Below are positions 28,912 through 38,878 of a DNA stretch of 64,000 nt, piece by piece. This DNA comes from Actinomycetes bacterium (lineage in GTDB: Bacteria; Actinomycetota; Acidimicrobiia; Acidimicrobiales; Palsa-688): assembly GCA_021787365.1 (NCBI GenBank), contig JAJYMB010000144.1, positions 1 through 64,000 of the forward strand, written 5' to 3'. The first letter of the stretch is position 1. The number at the start of each line of letters is the position of its first letter. The notes under the pieces are model-generated. The model was not told the origin of the DNA. It worked only from the letters and a program-made list of their open reading frames with translations, and ran no database searches. The position numbers were made by a program, and so were the translations under genes.

Positions 28912-29541
28912 TCAGTTGAGGGCGGCCGCCGGCTCGCCCACCTGCTTGGCACGCGAAATGACCTGGTCTATAAAGCCGTACTCCTTGGCCTCCTCGGCCG
29001 TGAACCATCGGTCGCGGTCGGAGTCGCGCTCGATCCTTTCCACCGACTGGCCGGTGTGGAAAGCGATGCGCTCCGCCATCATCTGCTTCAAGTACACGAT
29101 CTGCTCGGCCTGGATCGCGATGTCGGCCGCCTGGCCCTGCATCTGGCCCGACGGCTGGTGCATCAAGATCCGTGAGTGAGGGAGGGCGTAACGCTTCCCA
29201 GGGGCGCCGGCGCACAGCAGGAACTGGCCCATCGACGCGGCCAAGCCCATGCAGACCGTGGACACGTCGCAGGGCACGTACTGCATCGTGTCGTAGATGG
29301 CGAGGCCAGCGGTCACCGAACCGCCCGGCGAGTTGATGTACAAGCTCACGTCGCGGGTCGGGTCCTCCGCCGCCAGCAGGAGCAGTTGGGCGCAGATCAG
29401 GTTGGCAGAGCGGTCGTCCACCTCGGTACCGAGGAAGACGATGCGCTCCCGGAGGAGCCGCTGGTACACGTCCGGCGTCGGGTCGGAGGAAGGTCCGGTG
29501 GCCTGCGATAGGGGGAGAGCGAGCAGTTCGGGCTGGGCCAT
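28912..29541 (-). CDS. clpP: ATP-dependent Clp protease proteolytic subunit
   Basis: '[57 protein letters not shown]...[12 protein letters not shown]...[12 protein letters not shown]'. Confidence 0.97.
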   Translation of the reverse strand: MAQPELLALPLSQATGPSSDPTPDVYQRLLRERIVFLGTEVDDRSANLICAQLLLLAAEDPTRDVSLYINSPGGSVTAGLAIYDTMQYVPCDVSTVCMGLAASMGQFLLCAGAPGKRYALPHSRILMHQPSGQMQGQAADIAIQAEQIVYLKQMMAERIAFHTGQSVERIERDSDRDRWFTAEEAKEYGFIDQVISRAKQVGEPAAALN

Positions 29542-29595
29542 AAGGGCAGGCTAGCCCCAACCCACCGGCAAGGGGCTAGGCTCGCCCCTGCAGGC

Positions 29596-29677
29596 GCGGG
29601 CGTGGCGAAATTGGCAGACGCGCCAGGTTTAGGTCCTGGTCCCGAAAGGGGTGGAGGTCCGAGTCCTCTCGCCCGCA
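29596..29677 (+). tRNA. tRNA-Leu (anticodon TAG)
   Basis: Acceptor GCGGGCG/CGCCCGC, anticodon stem CCAGG-TTTAGGT-CCTGG, long variable arm TCCCGAAAGGGG; CCA not encoded. Confidence 0.95.
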
Positions 29678-29754
29678 CACAGGCGTCGACCTACGGACCC
29701 GACTATCAACTACCGGCCTCCGGCCCGCCAGGCAAGAGGTACTGCTACGGGCGG

Positions 29755-29815
29755 CCGACGACTGCTCACGACCGACGACTGCTCACGACCGACGACTGCT
29801 CACGACCGACGACCG
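29755..29815. repeat. 17-bp tandem repeat, ~3.5 copies
   Basis: ccgacgactgctcacga x3 followed by a partial copy. Confidence 0.9.
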
Positions 29816-29895
29816 CCACGCACCAGGCCGGCGGTAGCGACAGGTCCTGCTTGTGGGGTCGGCCAGCGGTGCACCATGGCGCCTCGCTCGCGGTT

Positions 29896-30822
29896 TCAGA
29901 GTTGCCGGTACTTGACTTCGAAGACCGAATAGATCGCAAAACAGACCAGGCCAGCAGTGGCCAGGAGCAACAGGGCGGTCGCGCCCGTCAGGCGGTCGAA
30001 TGAGTAGAGCGCACCCCCGAGGCTCTTGGCCTGCGACGGGTCGTCTTTGACGGCCGCCTCCAGCAGGTACACCGCAACCAGTGCGACCAGGGCGCCGCGA
30101 ACCGCTTCGCCGGCTATCCCCGTCGCCCGGGCAACTTGGTACTTCGCGCCTCCCAGCCGGTGGGTGTCCAACGCCTTCGAATAGTCGTGCACGCACCCCC
30201 ACACGAGGAGGGCAACGCCCCCTACGGCCAGAGCGGCGCCACCCAGGCCGACCCAACCTGGGCCGCCCGGCCAGCGCAGGACCGCTGCTACCAACGGCTG
30301 AGGGTGCTGGGAGGCGCCGCCTCCTGCAACCGGACCGGGGTTGACCGCCAGTTCGGCTGCCCGCCAGCACAGGGTGAGGTACAGGCCGCCGATAGAGGCC
30401 CAGCCGGCCCGCTGTAACACACTGGCCGGCCCCTTCCCGCCCGACAGTGCCTGAGCCAGCCTCCATGCTGCATAGCCGAGCAAGCCCACCGCCATCAGGG
30501 CGATGAGCGGACGTCCCGCTGGTTGCTTGGCTACTTCCGATAGTGCCCCCGTCCCGCTGGGGCTGGAAGGGGAATGATGGGTGACGGCGATATCCGCAGT
30601 CATGAACGCCAGCAGCACATATATCACCGCCCTCGCTGCGATGCCGGAACGGGCCAGGCGCGAGAAAGCCGGGTTGGAGCGCGCCCGGCCCGCCTCCACC
30701 GGGACTTCCGCGAGGGACCGTCGCGCCTCCCCGGGTGCTGGTCCGCGAGCCCGTCCAAGCTGTCCAGGGAGCCGGTCGAACGATGGTCGGGGCCGACGGG
30801 CGTCGGGGCGTAGCGCAGCCAT
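29896..30822 (-). CDS. DUF1206 family membrane protein
   Basis: 'LARSGIAARAVIYVLLAFMTADIA...RPLIALMAVGLLGYAAWRLAQAL...GLVCFAIYSVFEVKYRQL'. Confidence 0.85.
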   Translation of the reverse strand: MAALRPDARRPRPSFDRLPGQLGRARGPAPGEARRSLAEVPVEAGRARSNPAFSRLARSGIAARAVIYVLLAFMTADIAVTHHSPSSPSGTGALSEVAKQPAGRPLIALMAVGLLGYAAWRLAQALSGGKGPASVLQRAGWASIGGLYLTLCWRAAELAVNPGPVAGGGASQHPQPLVAAVLRWPGGPGWVGLGGAALAVGGVALLVWGCVHDYSKALDTHRLGGAKYQVARATGIAGEAVRGALVALVAVYLLEAAVKDDPSQAKSLGGALYSFDRLTGATALLLLATAGLVCFAIYSVFEVKYRQL

Positions 30823-31009
30823 TGTCAGTACTTACCCACGCCATCGAGGCGCCACGCCGGTGCAGCCTCGTCGCTGCCGCGTCCACCAGCTCCGTGTGCA
30901 TGACCCCGGGCCCTTTTTTGGCGCAGCCCGGAGGCGGATCTGACTGCTCAGGCCCAAATGCGAGATCTACTCACGCGCACCGGGAGATCTCGCTCACACG
31001 CAGCGGCGT

Positions 31010-32449
31010 CTAGAAGTTGTTGGCCGGCGGGCCGGTGTAGGACACTTTGAAGCTGCCGGCGCTGAGCGGCGAGGGCGTCGCAACGTTGTTGAGGCCCTGC
31101 ACCAACACGATGTCGTCAACCGTGGTCGCTTGGGGGCCGGTCATCCCGAGCCCGCTGAAGACGACCGGGGGCGTGAACGGGGCGAGCGAGGCGGTGTGGC
31201 AGCTCGACTGGCACTCGGTTGTAGCCTCCACGATCCACTCGGCGCTCGAGCCCGGGCCGTTGTAGCTCTCACCAGGCGTGGCAAAGCTCTGGCCGGTGGT
31301 GTCGTCGGTCAGTTCTATCCTCCACGTGCCGGGGGTGACCTGCCAGATCGTGACCGTCACCCGGTCGCCGGCGCTGACGTTGACCGTCATGATGTTGGTC
31401 TCGGCCGCCGGCAATATTTCCCACCACGCCTGGACGTCGTAGCCGATCGGCGACCGCGCGTCGGGGAACTCGTCGACGCCGGCCTGGATGAGCGCCGGAT
31501 CGGACTGGCTGGTGCCGTCGAGGCCCACCCACTGGGAGACCTGGGTGGTGAGCGGGGCGCTCGAGGCGACCGAGGGGACCGTGAAGGTGCCCTTGACCTC
31601 TGTGTAAGGGCCACCTTTGGCCGAATAACCCGACCAGTTGGAGCTGCGCGTGACCGACAGGGACACCGGTGGCGAGACCGCGGGCACGACGGTCGTTTCG
31701 GGCGGGGTGGCTAGCGGGGTGGCGGGGGCGGCCTTCAGGGTCACGAAGAACTTGCCCGGCGACGACGACGCCAAGTTGCGCGCCACCAAGGCGAACGCGA
31801 CCGTCCGCTCCGCGTGGCCCGGATTGGGCCCTATCGTGACTTTGGCGGAAAAGACGCCGCTCGTACAGTTCCGGGGGTTGTGCGAGTAGACGACGGGGAA
31901 CGATTGGCTGGAAAGAAGTTGCAGCTGGCACGTGGTGGCGTCCTCGACCGCAGCGGTCACTGTCACCGTGCCCCCCGACGCCGGCACGACCGTAGGGAAG
32001 GCGCTGGCAGCGAGCAGGCGGGCCTGCAGGGCCGGCAGGAGCCGGACGTAGAAACGACCCGGGAACGACGAGGTGGCGTTGCTCGCCACCAACGCGAGCG
32101 CCACCGTGCGGGCGACCAGGGTCGGGTTTGGCCCGATCGTGACCCGGGCAGAAAAGACACCGCTGGTGCAGCTACGGGGGTTGTGCGAGTAGACGACCGG
32201 GAAGGACTGGCTGGACAGCAGTTCCAGCTGGCACGTGGCGGCGTGCTCGACGGTGCCGTTGACGCTCACCGTGCCCCCCGACGCCGGCACGACCCCCGGC
32301 GAGGCGCTCGCCGAGGTCACCAGGGCCGGGGCAGGCAAGCTGGCCGCGTAAGATGCGCGCGCGGACGCCCCGGTCAACACGAGCGCCGCCGCCGACCCCA
32401 CTGACACGGCGGCCACCCACACGCCGCGCCGAGCGACCTGGCGCCACAT
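31010..32449 (-). CDS. secreted G1 (glutamic) family endopeptidase with duplicated N-terminal domain
   Basis: 'SSNWSGYSAKGGPYTEVKGTFTVPSV...VSQWVGLDG...WWEILPA...AEWIVEATTE'; two near-identical ~85-aa repeats upstream. Confidence 0.8.
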   Translation of the reverse strand: MWRQVARRGVWVAAVSVGSAAALVLTGASARASYAASLPAPALVTSASASPGVVPASGGTVSVNGTVEHAATCQLELLSSQSFPVVYSHNPRSCTSGVFSARVTIGPNPTLVARTVALALVASNATSSFPGRFYVRLLPALQARLLAASAFPTVVPASGGTVTVTAAVEDATTCQLQLLSSQSFPVVYSHNPRNCTSGVFSAKVTIGPNPGHAERTVAFALVARNLASSSPGKFFVTLKAAPATPLATPPETTVVPAVSPPVSLSVTRSSNWSGYSAKGGPYTEVKGTFTVPSVASSAPLTTQVSQWVGLDGTSQSDPALIQAGVDEFPDARSPIGYDVQAWWEILPAAETNIMTVNVSAGDRVTVTIWQVTPGTWRIELTDDTTGQSFATPGESYNGPGSSAEWIVEATTECQSSCHTASLAPFTPPVVFSGLGMTGPQATTVDDIVLVQGLNNVATPSPLSAGSFKVSYTGPPANNF

Positions 32450-32542
32450 CACCACGAAGATATGGTGCCGGCGAGGCCTCCCGCGCAAGAAGTCAGGAAG
32501 CGATCGGCTCCCGGAGCCGCCCTTTGTGACATGACCGGCGCG

Positions 32543-34447
32543 TCAGGCGCACGAGTAGTCGGGGTCGACCCCGCTCGCGCTGGAGCCGTCGTAGCCGTAC
32601 TGCACCAGCCAGGGCACGCCATTGGCGAAGCCTATGTCGGGCGATGACAGTTTCGAGGGGTCACCGGCGACTAGCGCCCGCTGGCAGTAGGACACTGCGC
32701 TCAGGTTGCCTCCCGACAGGGAAAGGGCGCCCGGGACCCAGATGGGCGGCTGGCCTCCGGGCAGGAAGGAACCCGTGATCTTGCCCCACTGGTACCAAGT
32801 GCTGTAGATCCCGACGGTGTCGCCGGCAGAACGGATGGCGTCCAGGGCACCTTGGACTATGGCCGAGTTGACCGGCTGGAGCGACGTTGAGGTGGGCCAG
32901 CCCTCGCCCGTCTCCACGTCCAGCCACCAGACCTTGGGCGTGTACCCTTCGGACCGGACGAACGCCAGGTCGGCTTGGGCATAGTTGTAGCCCCAGTCGT
33001 AGCCCTCGCACACACTGCTGGTGGCGGCGCAAGAGGCATCAGGACCGGTCGTCTCCTGGACCGGGCTGTTGCTCGGCGCGGGCTGGAGGATGATGTAAAC
33101 GGACAACCCCGGCCCTGCCCAGGCCGCCTCGGCCGCGAAGCAACTGTTGAACGAGCCGATGGTGCCCCCGTTGACCCCGACTATGGCAAAAGGCCCGACG
33201 GCGGGCAACGAACGGACCGAGGAGGAACCGAGCGGCGAGCACTGTGGCCACGAGACGTCATAACCCGTGGCGCCGGCGGGATATGGAGTCGAGTAGGGCG
33301 CCGTAACGGGCACGGTGGTCGCAGGCGGGCGAGTCGTCGTGCTGGTGGCCGGCACGGTCGTAGTCCCCGGGGGGACCGTCGTCGTCGGGACGGCCGTGGT
33401 CGGGACGGCTGTGGTCGGGACGGCCGTGGTCGGGGCGGCTGTGGTCGGGACCGTGGTAGAGGGCAGCGTGGTAGCGGAGGGGACGACCGCGCCGGTGCCG
33501 CCGGTTTGCCCGCTGGCGAGGATGGCCACCACCCGCGAGCGCTGCGCCTGGGGGGCCGCCCGGGGCCCCTGTCCGCTGCGACCGCCGGCCCCGCCCGGGG
33601 AGGTGGCGGCGGGCGCCCGCGCCGCCCCGAAGCGAAGGACGGTCCCGTCGCGCTCTGCCATCCAGTAGCCGGAGCCCCCGCTGGTCCGCGCCATGCCGAC
33701 GACGGGGGACGCCAACTTGGCCGACCCGGCCGAACCCATAAAGGCTGCGTCGCCGAAGGCAAACGTGCCGCCGTCGGAAGCGACGAGCCAGTAGCCCCGG
33801 CCGTCGGGGGTAGCGGCCATGCCGACGATGGGCCGGTTGAGCCGCCTGGCCCCCGCCGAACCGAAAAACCTGGCGTCGCCGAAAGCGAAAATGCCCCCGT
33901 CGGAAGCGACGAGCCAGTAGCCCCGGCCGTCGGGCGTGGCGGCCATGCCGACGATCCCCTTGCTGAGGTGGATGTGGCCCGTCGAGCCGAAAAACTTGGC
34001 GTCTCCGTAGGCGAAGATCCCGCCGTCCCTCGCCACGAGCCAGTAGCCGGCGCCACCCGGCGCAACCGCCATGCCGACGATCGGCCGGTTGAGCCGCTTG
34101 GCGCCCGGGGAGCCGAAAAACTTGGCGTCCCCGAAGCTGTAGATGCCCCCGTTGGCAGCTACCAACCAGTAACCTCCCCCACCGGGCACCGCCGCGCCTC
34201 CGACGATCGGGCTCACCAGCTTGACCGCAGAGAGGTCCCCGAGCGCCGGTAGGCCGAAACCGGTGACGGACCCGTCGGCGCGCACGACCCAATAGCCCGA
34301 CCTTTGGCCCGCAACCTGCGCCGCCGCCGTACCAGCAGCCACCGGGGCCAAGCCGGTCGCGGCGCCTGCTACGGCCGCGAGCGCACAAGGCAGGGAGCCC
34401 CACCTAGGGCGCGCCCAGAGCCTCGCGGCCTCCCGCCGCCTCTCCAA
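32543..34447 (-). CDS. secreted repeat protein with GH25-like/DUF1906-like C-terminal domain
   Basis: N-terminal 'GYWLVASDGGIFAFGDARFFGSAGARRLNRPIVGMAATPDGR' repeats, Thr/Pro linker, C-terminal 'GYDVSWPQC...VWWLDVETGEGWP'. Confidence 0.8.
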   Translation of the reverse strand: MERRREAARLWARPRWGSLPCALAAVAGAATGLAPVAAGTAAAQVAGQRSGYWVVRADGSVTGFGLPALGDLSAVKLVSPIVGGAAVPGGGGYWLVAANGGIYSFGDAKFFGSPGAKRLNRPIVGMAVAPGGAGYWLVARDGGIFAYGDAKFFGSTGHIHLSKGIVGMAATPDGRGYWLVASDGGIFAFGDARFFGSAGARRLNRPIVGMAATPDGRGYWLVASDGGTFAFGDAAFMGSAGSAKLASPVVGMARTSGGSGYWMAERDGTVLRFGAARAPAATSPGGAGGRSGQGPRAAPQAQRSRVVAILASGQTGGTGAVVPSATTLPSTTVPTTAAPTTAVPTTAVPTTAVPTTTVPPGTTTVPATSTTTRPPATTVPVTAPYSTPYPAGATGYDVSWPQCSPLGSSSVRSLPAVGPFAIVGVNGGTIGSFNSCFAAEAAWAGPGLSVYIILQPAPSNSPVQETTGPDASCAATSSVCEGYDWGYNYAQADLAFVRSEGYTPKVWWLDVETGEGWPTSTSLQPVNSAIVQGALDAIRSAGDTVGIYSTWYQWGKITGSFLPGGQPPIWVPGALSLSGGNLSAVSYCQRALVAGDPSKLSSPDIGFANGVPWLVQYGYDGSSASGVDPDYSCA

Positions 34448-34470
34448 TGCTCTCCTTTCTTTCGGTTAGG

Positions 34471-35496
34471 TCAGATGGCCCCTTCGCTGAGCGCTTTTTG
34501 CACCCAGGGGATGACCTCGTCGAGCATCTGGTCGAGGGTAGTGGTGGCTTCGAAGCCGAGCACGCGCTTGGCTTTTTCGACAGACGGCACCCGCTTTTGC
34601 ACGTCGTACTCGAAGGGTGGGTCGCTCACGTAGCGGAAGGGCTCACCCGGCCCTTTTATCTTGCGCCAGATGAGCTCCGACAACTCGAGGACGGTGGTCG
34701 AGGCGGGGGTCGAAAGGTTGAAGTCCTCGTTCATAGCGGCATCAGCCTCCATAGCCATCACCACCCCCCTGGCGAGGTCCCCGCCATAAGTGTAGTGCCT
34801 CACCTGTGAGCCGTCACCCAGGATGTGGAGGGGGTCCTGGCCCTTTAGGACCTTTTGCACCAAGTCGGGCACGACATGGCTCATGGCGAGCTTGACGTTG
34901 CCGGAAGTGACCTCCACGTCCCCAAGGGCGCGGCCCTCGCCCACCCCGACGCAGTTGAACGGCCGGAGGATCGTGTAGGGCAGCTGGTACTGGTCCCACG
35001 CCGCCCTCGCGAAGTACTCGACGGCCAGCTTTTGGAACCCATAGGAAGAAAGAGGCGGCGGCACCTTGCGCTCGTCCCCTTCCACCGACGGCCACCGGTC
35101 GGTCGACTCGAAGACCATCGACGAGCTCATGTAAGTGACCTTGCGGAGCCGGCCCTGCTTGTACGCGGTGAGGGCGGCGTCGACGGAGGAGGCCATTATC
35201 CGTTCGTTGTTGGCGAGCAGGTCGTAGGCGTAGGTGTGGAAATAGGAGATCCCGCCGATCATCGCCGCGCCGGCGATGAAATGGTCTGCGCCGGCGAGCA
35301 GTTCTTCGAGCATCCCTGCGTCCCGGCAATCACCCTCTACGAAGCTGTAGTTGGGGTGGCTGTCGTAGGACTTCTTCACCGGGCCGTACTTCGAGTAATT
35401 GTCGACCCCGACCACCTCATGGCCTCGCTGGAGGAGCTCTTCTACCACATAGCCCCCGATGAAGCCGGCCGCGCCGGTCACCACCACTGTCGTCAT
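34471..35496 (-). CDS. NAD-dependent epimerase/dehydratase
   Basis: 'MTTVVVTGAAGFIGGYVVEELLQRGHEVVGVDNYSKYGPVKKSYD...' and YGFQK. Confidence 0.88.
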   Translation of the reverse strand: MTTVVVTGAAGFIGGYVVEELLQRGHEVVGVDNYSKYGPVKKSYDSHPNYSFVEGDCRDAGMLEELLAGADHFIAGAAMIGGISYFHTYAYDLLANNERIMASSVDAALTAYKQGRLRKVTYMSSSMVFESTDRWPSVEGDERKVPPPLSSYGFQKLAVEYFARAAWDQYQLPYTILRPFNCVGVGEGRALGDVEVTSGNVKLAMSHVVPDLVQKVLKGQDPLHILGDGSQVRHYTYGGDLARGVVMAMEADAAMNEDFNLSTPASTTVLELSELIWRKIKGPGEPFRYVSDPPFEYDVQKRVPSVEKAKRVLGFEATTTLDQMLDEVIPWVQKALSEGAI

Positions 35497-36248
35497 CTTT
35501 CTCCTTCTCTTCCGTCGTGGCCTGCCATCCTGCGCACCTGCTCCACTTCGAGGCGGGGGCCGAAGGCAAACCTGTACCAACGCAGGTACGCGGGCAGCCA
35601 CTTCGCCATCTTGAAATTGGAAACTCCGAAGGTGCGGTCAAGCCAGATCGTAGGCACCTCTGCCACCGGCCGGCGCAGGCGTCGGGCCTTGGCGACCAGT
35701 TCCAGGCCCACCTCGAAGCCCTTGTCGCTGTCGATGCCCACCTCCTCCACGAAATGGCGGTCGTAGGCCTTGAAGGAATTGGTCGGGTCCCAGGTGCCGA
35801 CGCGGGCGAAGATCCTGAGCGACATCCCGGCCAGGCGTGACATGAACCCCTTCAAGAGCGGGCCGCCCACCTGCTGGCCGCCCCTCGAGTACCGCGACGC
35901 CGCAGCCACGACCACCCCCCTCTCCACGAGACGGGTCAACTGGTCTATCTGCTGGGGGTCGTCGCAGCCATCGGCCATGGTCACGACCACGACGTCGGCC
36001 GCCGCCGCCTCGAAGCCGGCCCGGATGGCCCGGGCAGGGCCGGGGCCGCCAGTGTTGATGACAAGGCGCACCCTCTGGTCCTCGCGGGCGTACTTCTCGA
36101 CCCAAGGGACCGTCGCGTCATCGGGCGAGTCGCAGACCACGAGCACCTCATAAGGCAGTTTGACGGCCTCTGTGATCCGCGAGAGCGCCGGCGTGATGGC
36201 CTCCCCCTCGTCGCGCGCCGTCACCACGACCGAGACCCGAGGCTTCAT
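35493..36248 (-). CDS. glycosyltransferase family 2 (dolichol-phosphate mannosyltransferase-like)
   Basis: 'RVSVVVTARDEGEAITPALSRI...VVTMADGCDDPQQIDQL...DPTNSFKAYDRHFVEEV'. Confidence 0.88.
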   Translation of the reverse strand: MKPRVSVVVTARDEGEAITPALSRITEAVKLPYEVLVVCDSPDDATVPWVEKYAREDQRVRLVINTGGPGPARAIRAGFEAAAADVVVVTMADGCDDPQQIDQLTRLVERGVVVAAASRYSRGGQQVGGPLLKGFMSRLAGMSLRIFARVGTWDPTNSFKAYDRHFVEEVGIDSDKGFEVGLELVAKARRLRRPVAEVPTIWLDRTFGVSNFKMAKWLPAYLRWYRFAFGPRLEVEQVRRMAGHDGREGER

Positions 36249-37438
36249 ACGCGGACCCCCTCTCCCCGTACGCCCCAGATGTCGACCACTGGTTTTTGGA
36301 CCTCCAAGCGGGCATAGCGCCGATGAGGAGCCCCGATTACCAGGAGATCCGCCCGCGAGAGCACCTCTTCTTCCGGGACGAGGTTCGGGTCACTGCGCAC
36401 GTACGGGTCGGCGCAGACTACGCCGGCCGCCCTGAAGCGCAGGATCCGCTTCAACTTGTAGGCGAGGGAGCTACGGGTGTCGTCGCTCTCGCCCTTGAAC
36501 GCCATCCCCAAGATGCCGACCGTCATGGCCGAAAGGTCGTAGCGGTGCGCCAAGCGGTCCACCACGTAGAGCGGGAGGCCCTCGTTGACCATCATCGCGG
36601 CGTGGCCCAGCACGAAGTTGTTGTTGTTGAACGCGGCCAGCTGCATGGTGTCCTTCAGCAGGCAGGGCCCGGCGGCAAAGCCTGCGGCCGGGAGGTCGGC
36701 GGCCCGGGGGTAGTGGTGGGTGAGGCCGGCACGGATGCGTTCGTAATCGAGGCCGAAGTCGTTGGCCATCATGTAGAGCTGGTTGGCCAAGGCGAACTTC
36801 AAGTAGCGGTAGGTGTTGGTGAAGAGCTTGGCGAGCTCGGCCTCCTCTGGGGCCATCTCGACTGTCTCTCCGGTGAGGGCCTCGAAGAGCTTGCGGGCGC
36901 GCCCCATGGCCTCGGGGGTGCGGGCCGAGACGACCTGGGGCAGCTCGAAAAGCTCGGGGAACGCCTTGCCCTCGGCGATGCGCTCGGGGCAGAAGGCGAC
37001 CTCGACGCCGGCGCCGAGCTCAGCCACGCGCCGCTCGACGAGCGCCGTCACGCCGGGGAACACCGTGCTCCGGAGCACGAGCAGCTGGCCGGCCCGAAGG
37101 TGGGGGGCCAAGGCTTCCACCGCCGAGGGCACCGCCTGAGGGTCGGGGTTCAGGTGCTCGTCGACCGGCGTCCCGACCACCACTACGACATGCTCGGCGC
37201 GCGAGACGATCGCCGGGTCCGTCGTGGCCTCGAGCCGGCCGGCGGCGAGGGCGCGGGCGAGGACTTCAGGGGCACCCGGTTCGTCGAAGGGCATGTCCCC
37301 CGCCTCGACCATGGCCACCGCAGCTGGGTTTATGTCGTAGATGCCGGCGGAAAGGCCCCGTTCGGCAAAGGCGAGCGCCAGCGGCAAGCCCACGTGCCCG
37401 CAGCCACCTACGACCACGACGTCTAGTTCGAACCCCAT
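36245..37438 (-). CDS. UDP-sugar/UDP-ManNAc dehydrogenase family
   Basis: 'VVVVGGCGHVGLPLALAFAERG...LRSTVFPGVT...CPERIAEGKA...AGPCLLKDT...GMAFKGESDDTRSSLAYKL'. Confidence 0.9.
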   Translation of the reverse strand: MGFELDVVVVGGCGHVGLPLALAFAERGLSAGIYDINPAAVAMVEAGDMPFDEPGAPEVLARALAAGRLEATTDPAIVSRAEHVVVVVGTPVDEHLNPDPQAVPSAVEALAPHLRAGQLLVLRSTVFPGVTALVERRVAELGAGVEVAFCPERIAEGKAFPELFELPQVVSARTPEAMGRARKLFEALTGETVEMAPEEAELAKLFTNTYRYLKFALANQLYMMANDFGLDYERIRAGLTHHYPRAADLPAAGFAAGPCLLKDTMQLAAFNNNNFVLGHAAMMVNEGLPLYVVDRLAHRYDLSAMTVGILGMAFKGESDDTRSSLAYKLKRILRFRAAGVVCADPYVRSDPNLVPEEEVLSRADLLVIGAPHRRYARLEVQKPVVDIWGVRGEGVRV

Positions 37439-37633
37439 CGCTCCTGCTCCTGTGCGCCTCTCTTGACCGAGGCCACTTCTGCCTGTGCCCGCCGGCGGCC
37501 TGCGGGGAGCCTAGCAGGGCACCCCCGCTGGCTGCTACGTGGGGCCCACGGGGCTGCACCCGCCACTGGGGCGTTAACCCGCCTCCGGCTGTGCGAGCGC
37601 CTCGCCGGTACCCGCCGGACCGGCCCTCCGGCT

Positions 37634-38821
37634 TCACCTGTGGGACCCCACCTCCTTTTCCAGGTCCTCCTCCATCTCTTCTTCGAGCCGCTCCAGTGCT
37701 TCGGTGGTCTTGCCCGGGGCGAACAGCTCGGCCACCCACCGCCAGCGCTCTCGCCACACCGCTCGACGCGCCGCCAGGCCCGCCTGCGACTCGGCCGGCG
37801 GGTGCACGAGCATCGACAGGTAGGCCAACCCGCCCACCGGGATCGGCAACCAGAAGTTGACCAGGCGCCAGCCGACCACGCCCCAGATCGCGATGCCCCT
37901 CGGAGTGCCCAGGGCTACGAGCACGCTGGACACGCTGGCCTCCACCACGCCGAGCCCGCCCGGGGTGATGGGCAAGGCGGCCGCGATGTTGCCAACTCCG
38001 TAGGCCACGAGCAGGCCGACCGGGTTGACCCAATGGCCGAACGCCCCTACGAACACAAGGAGGGACCCGGCGTCCGCCAACCAGTTGGCCGCGGCGTACC
38101 CGACCGCCACCCACATGCGTCGCCGGTCGTGTGAGAGCTCGCGCACCCGGCTGATGAGCTGGGAGAAGAGCTTGGGCAGCGTCTCGGAGTGCAGGTACGG
38201 GAGCCGGCGGCCGAGCGCCCGCAGGAGCCGGATGGCGTGCTTGTCGCCCTTGCTCATCAAGACCACGAGCGCGACGAGGGTGCCCATCATGACCAGGCCG
38301 GCGAGCGCCACGAACAGGTACACCACGTGGAACCCGTAAATGGGCAGCGACGCGACGAGCGCCGCCATGAAGATCAGGTTGAGCACCACCGCCGAACCGA
38401 GGCCGAGAGTAGACAGCGTGAAGCCCGTGTCCGCCCCACCTACGCCGGCCTTCATGAGGAGGCGGTAGCCGAGCGAGTAGGCAACGGCGTTGCCGCCGGG
38501 CACGCAATGGCCGAGAGCCAGCATGGAAAGCTGGATCCGCGAGATGGAGGCGAAGCCGGGGTCGGAACCCTTGGGGACCAGCGCCCGGGTGAGCTGGAAG
38601 TAGGCCACGAGCGCCAGGGCCTCGAGGACGAGGCCGGCCAGGGGGAGGAACGGGTTGACCGAGCCGAGGAGGCGGAACGCCTCGTGCGTGCCACCGATCT
38701 GGGGCACGAGGACGTACTCGATGACGAAAAAGAGGACGAGCAGCTCAGCCAAGTGGCGCACCGTACGGGGCAGCCAATGCCGACGGCGGCGCGGGGCCGG
38801 CGAGGCGTCGGCCGTGCTCAT
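37634..38821 (-). CDS. lysylphosphatidylglycerol synthase TM-region/UPF0104-like membrane protein
   Basis: Multi-pass; 'GGNAVAYSLGYRLLMKAGVGGADTGFTLSTLGLGSAVVL...LPITPGGLGVVEASVSSVLVALG'. Confidence 0.8.
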   Translation of the reverse strand: MSTADASPAPRRRRHWLPRTVRHLAELLVLFFVIEYVLVPQIGGTHEAFRLLGSVNPFLPLAGLVLEALALVAYFQLTRALVPKGSDPGFASISRIQLSMLALGHCVPGGNAVAYSLGYRLLMKAGVGGADTGFTLSTLGLGSAVVLNLIFMAALVASLPIYGFHVVYLFVALAGLVMMGTLVALVVLMSKGDKHAIRLLRALGRRLPYLHSETLPKLFSQLISRVRELSHDRRRMWVAVGYAAANWLADAGSLLVFVGAFGHWVNPVGLLVAYGVGNIAAALPITPGGLGVVEASVSSVLVALGTPRGIAIWGVVGWRLVNFWLPIPVGGLAYLSMLVHPPAESQAGLAARRAVWRERWRWVAELFAPGKTTEALERLEEEMEEDLEKEVGSHR

Positions 38822-38878
38822 CGCTACATTGTCGCGCCGGCTCCGGGCGCTGCCGGCGGTGCCGGCTGCCCTACGGGC

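Noticed and set aside
29755-29815. CRISPR-like array
   Set aside because: Contiguous 17-bp direct repeats without spacers; no cas genes in the window.
32975-34252. 425-aa plus-strand ORF
   Set aside because: Antisense shadow of the repeat-containing GH25-like gene; its repeats mirror the opposite strand.
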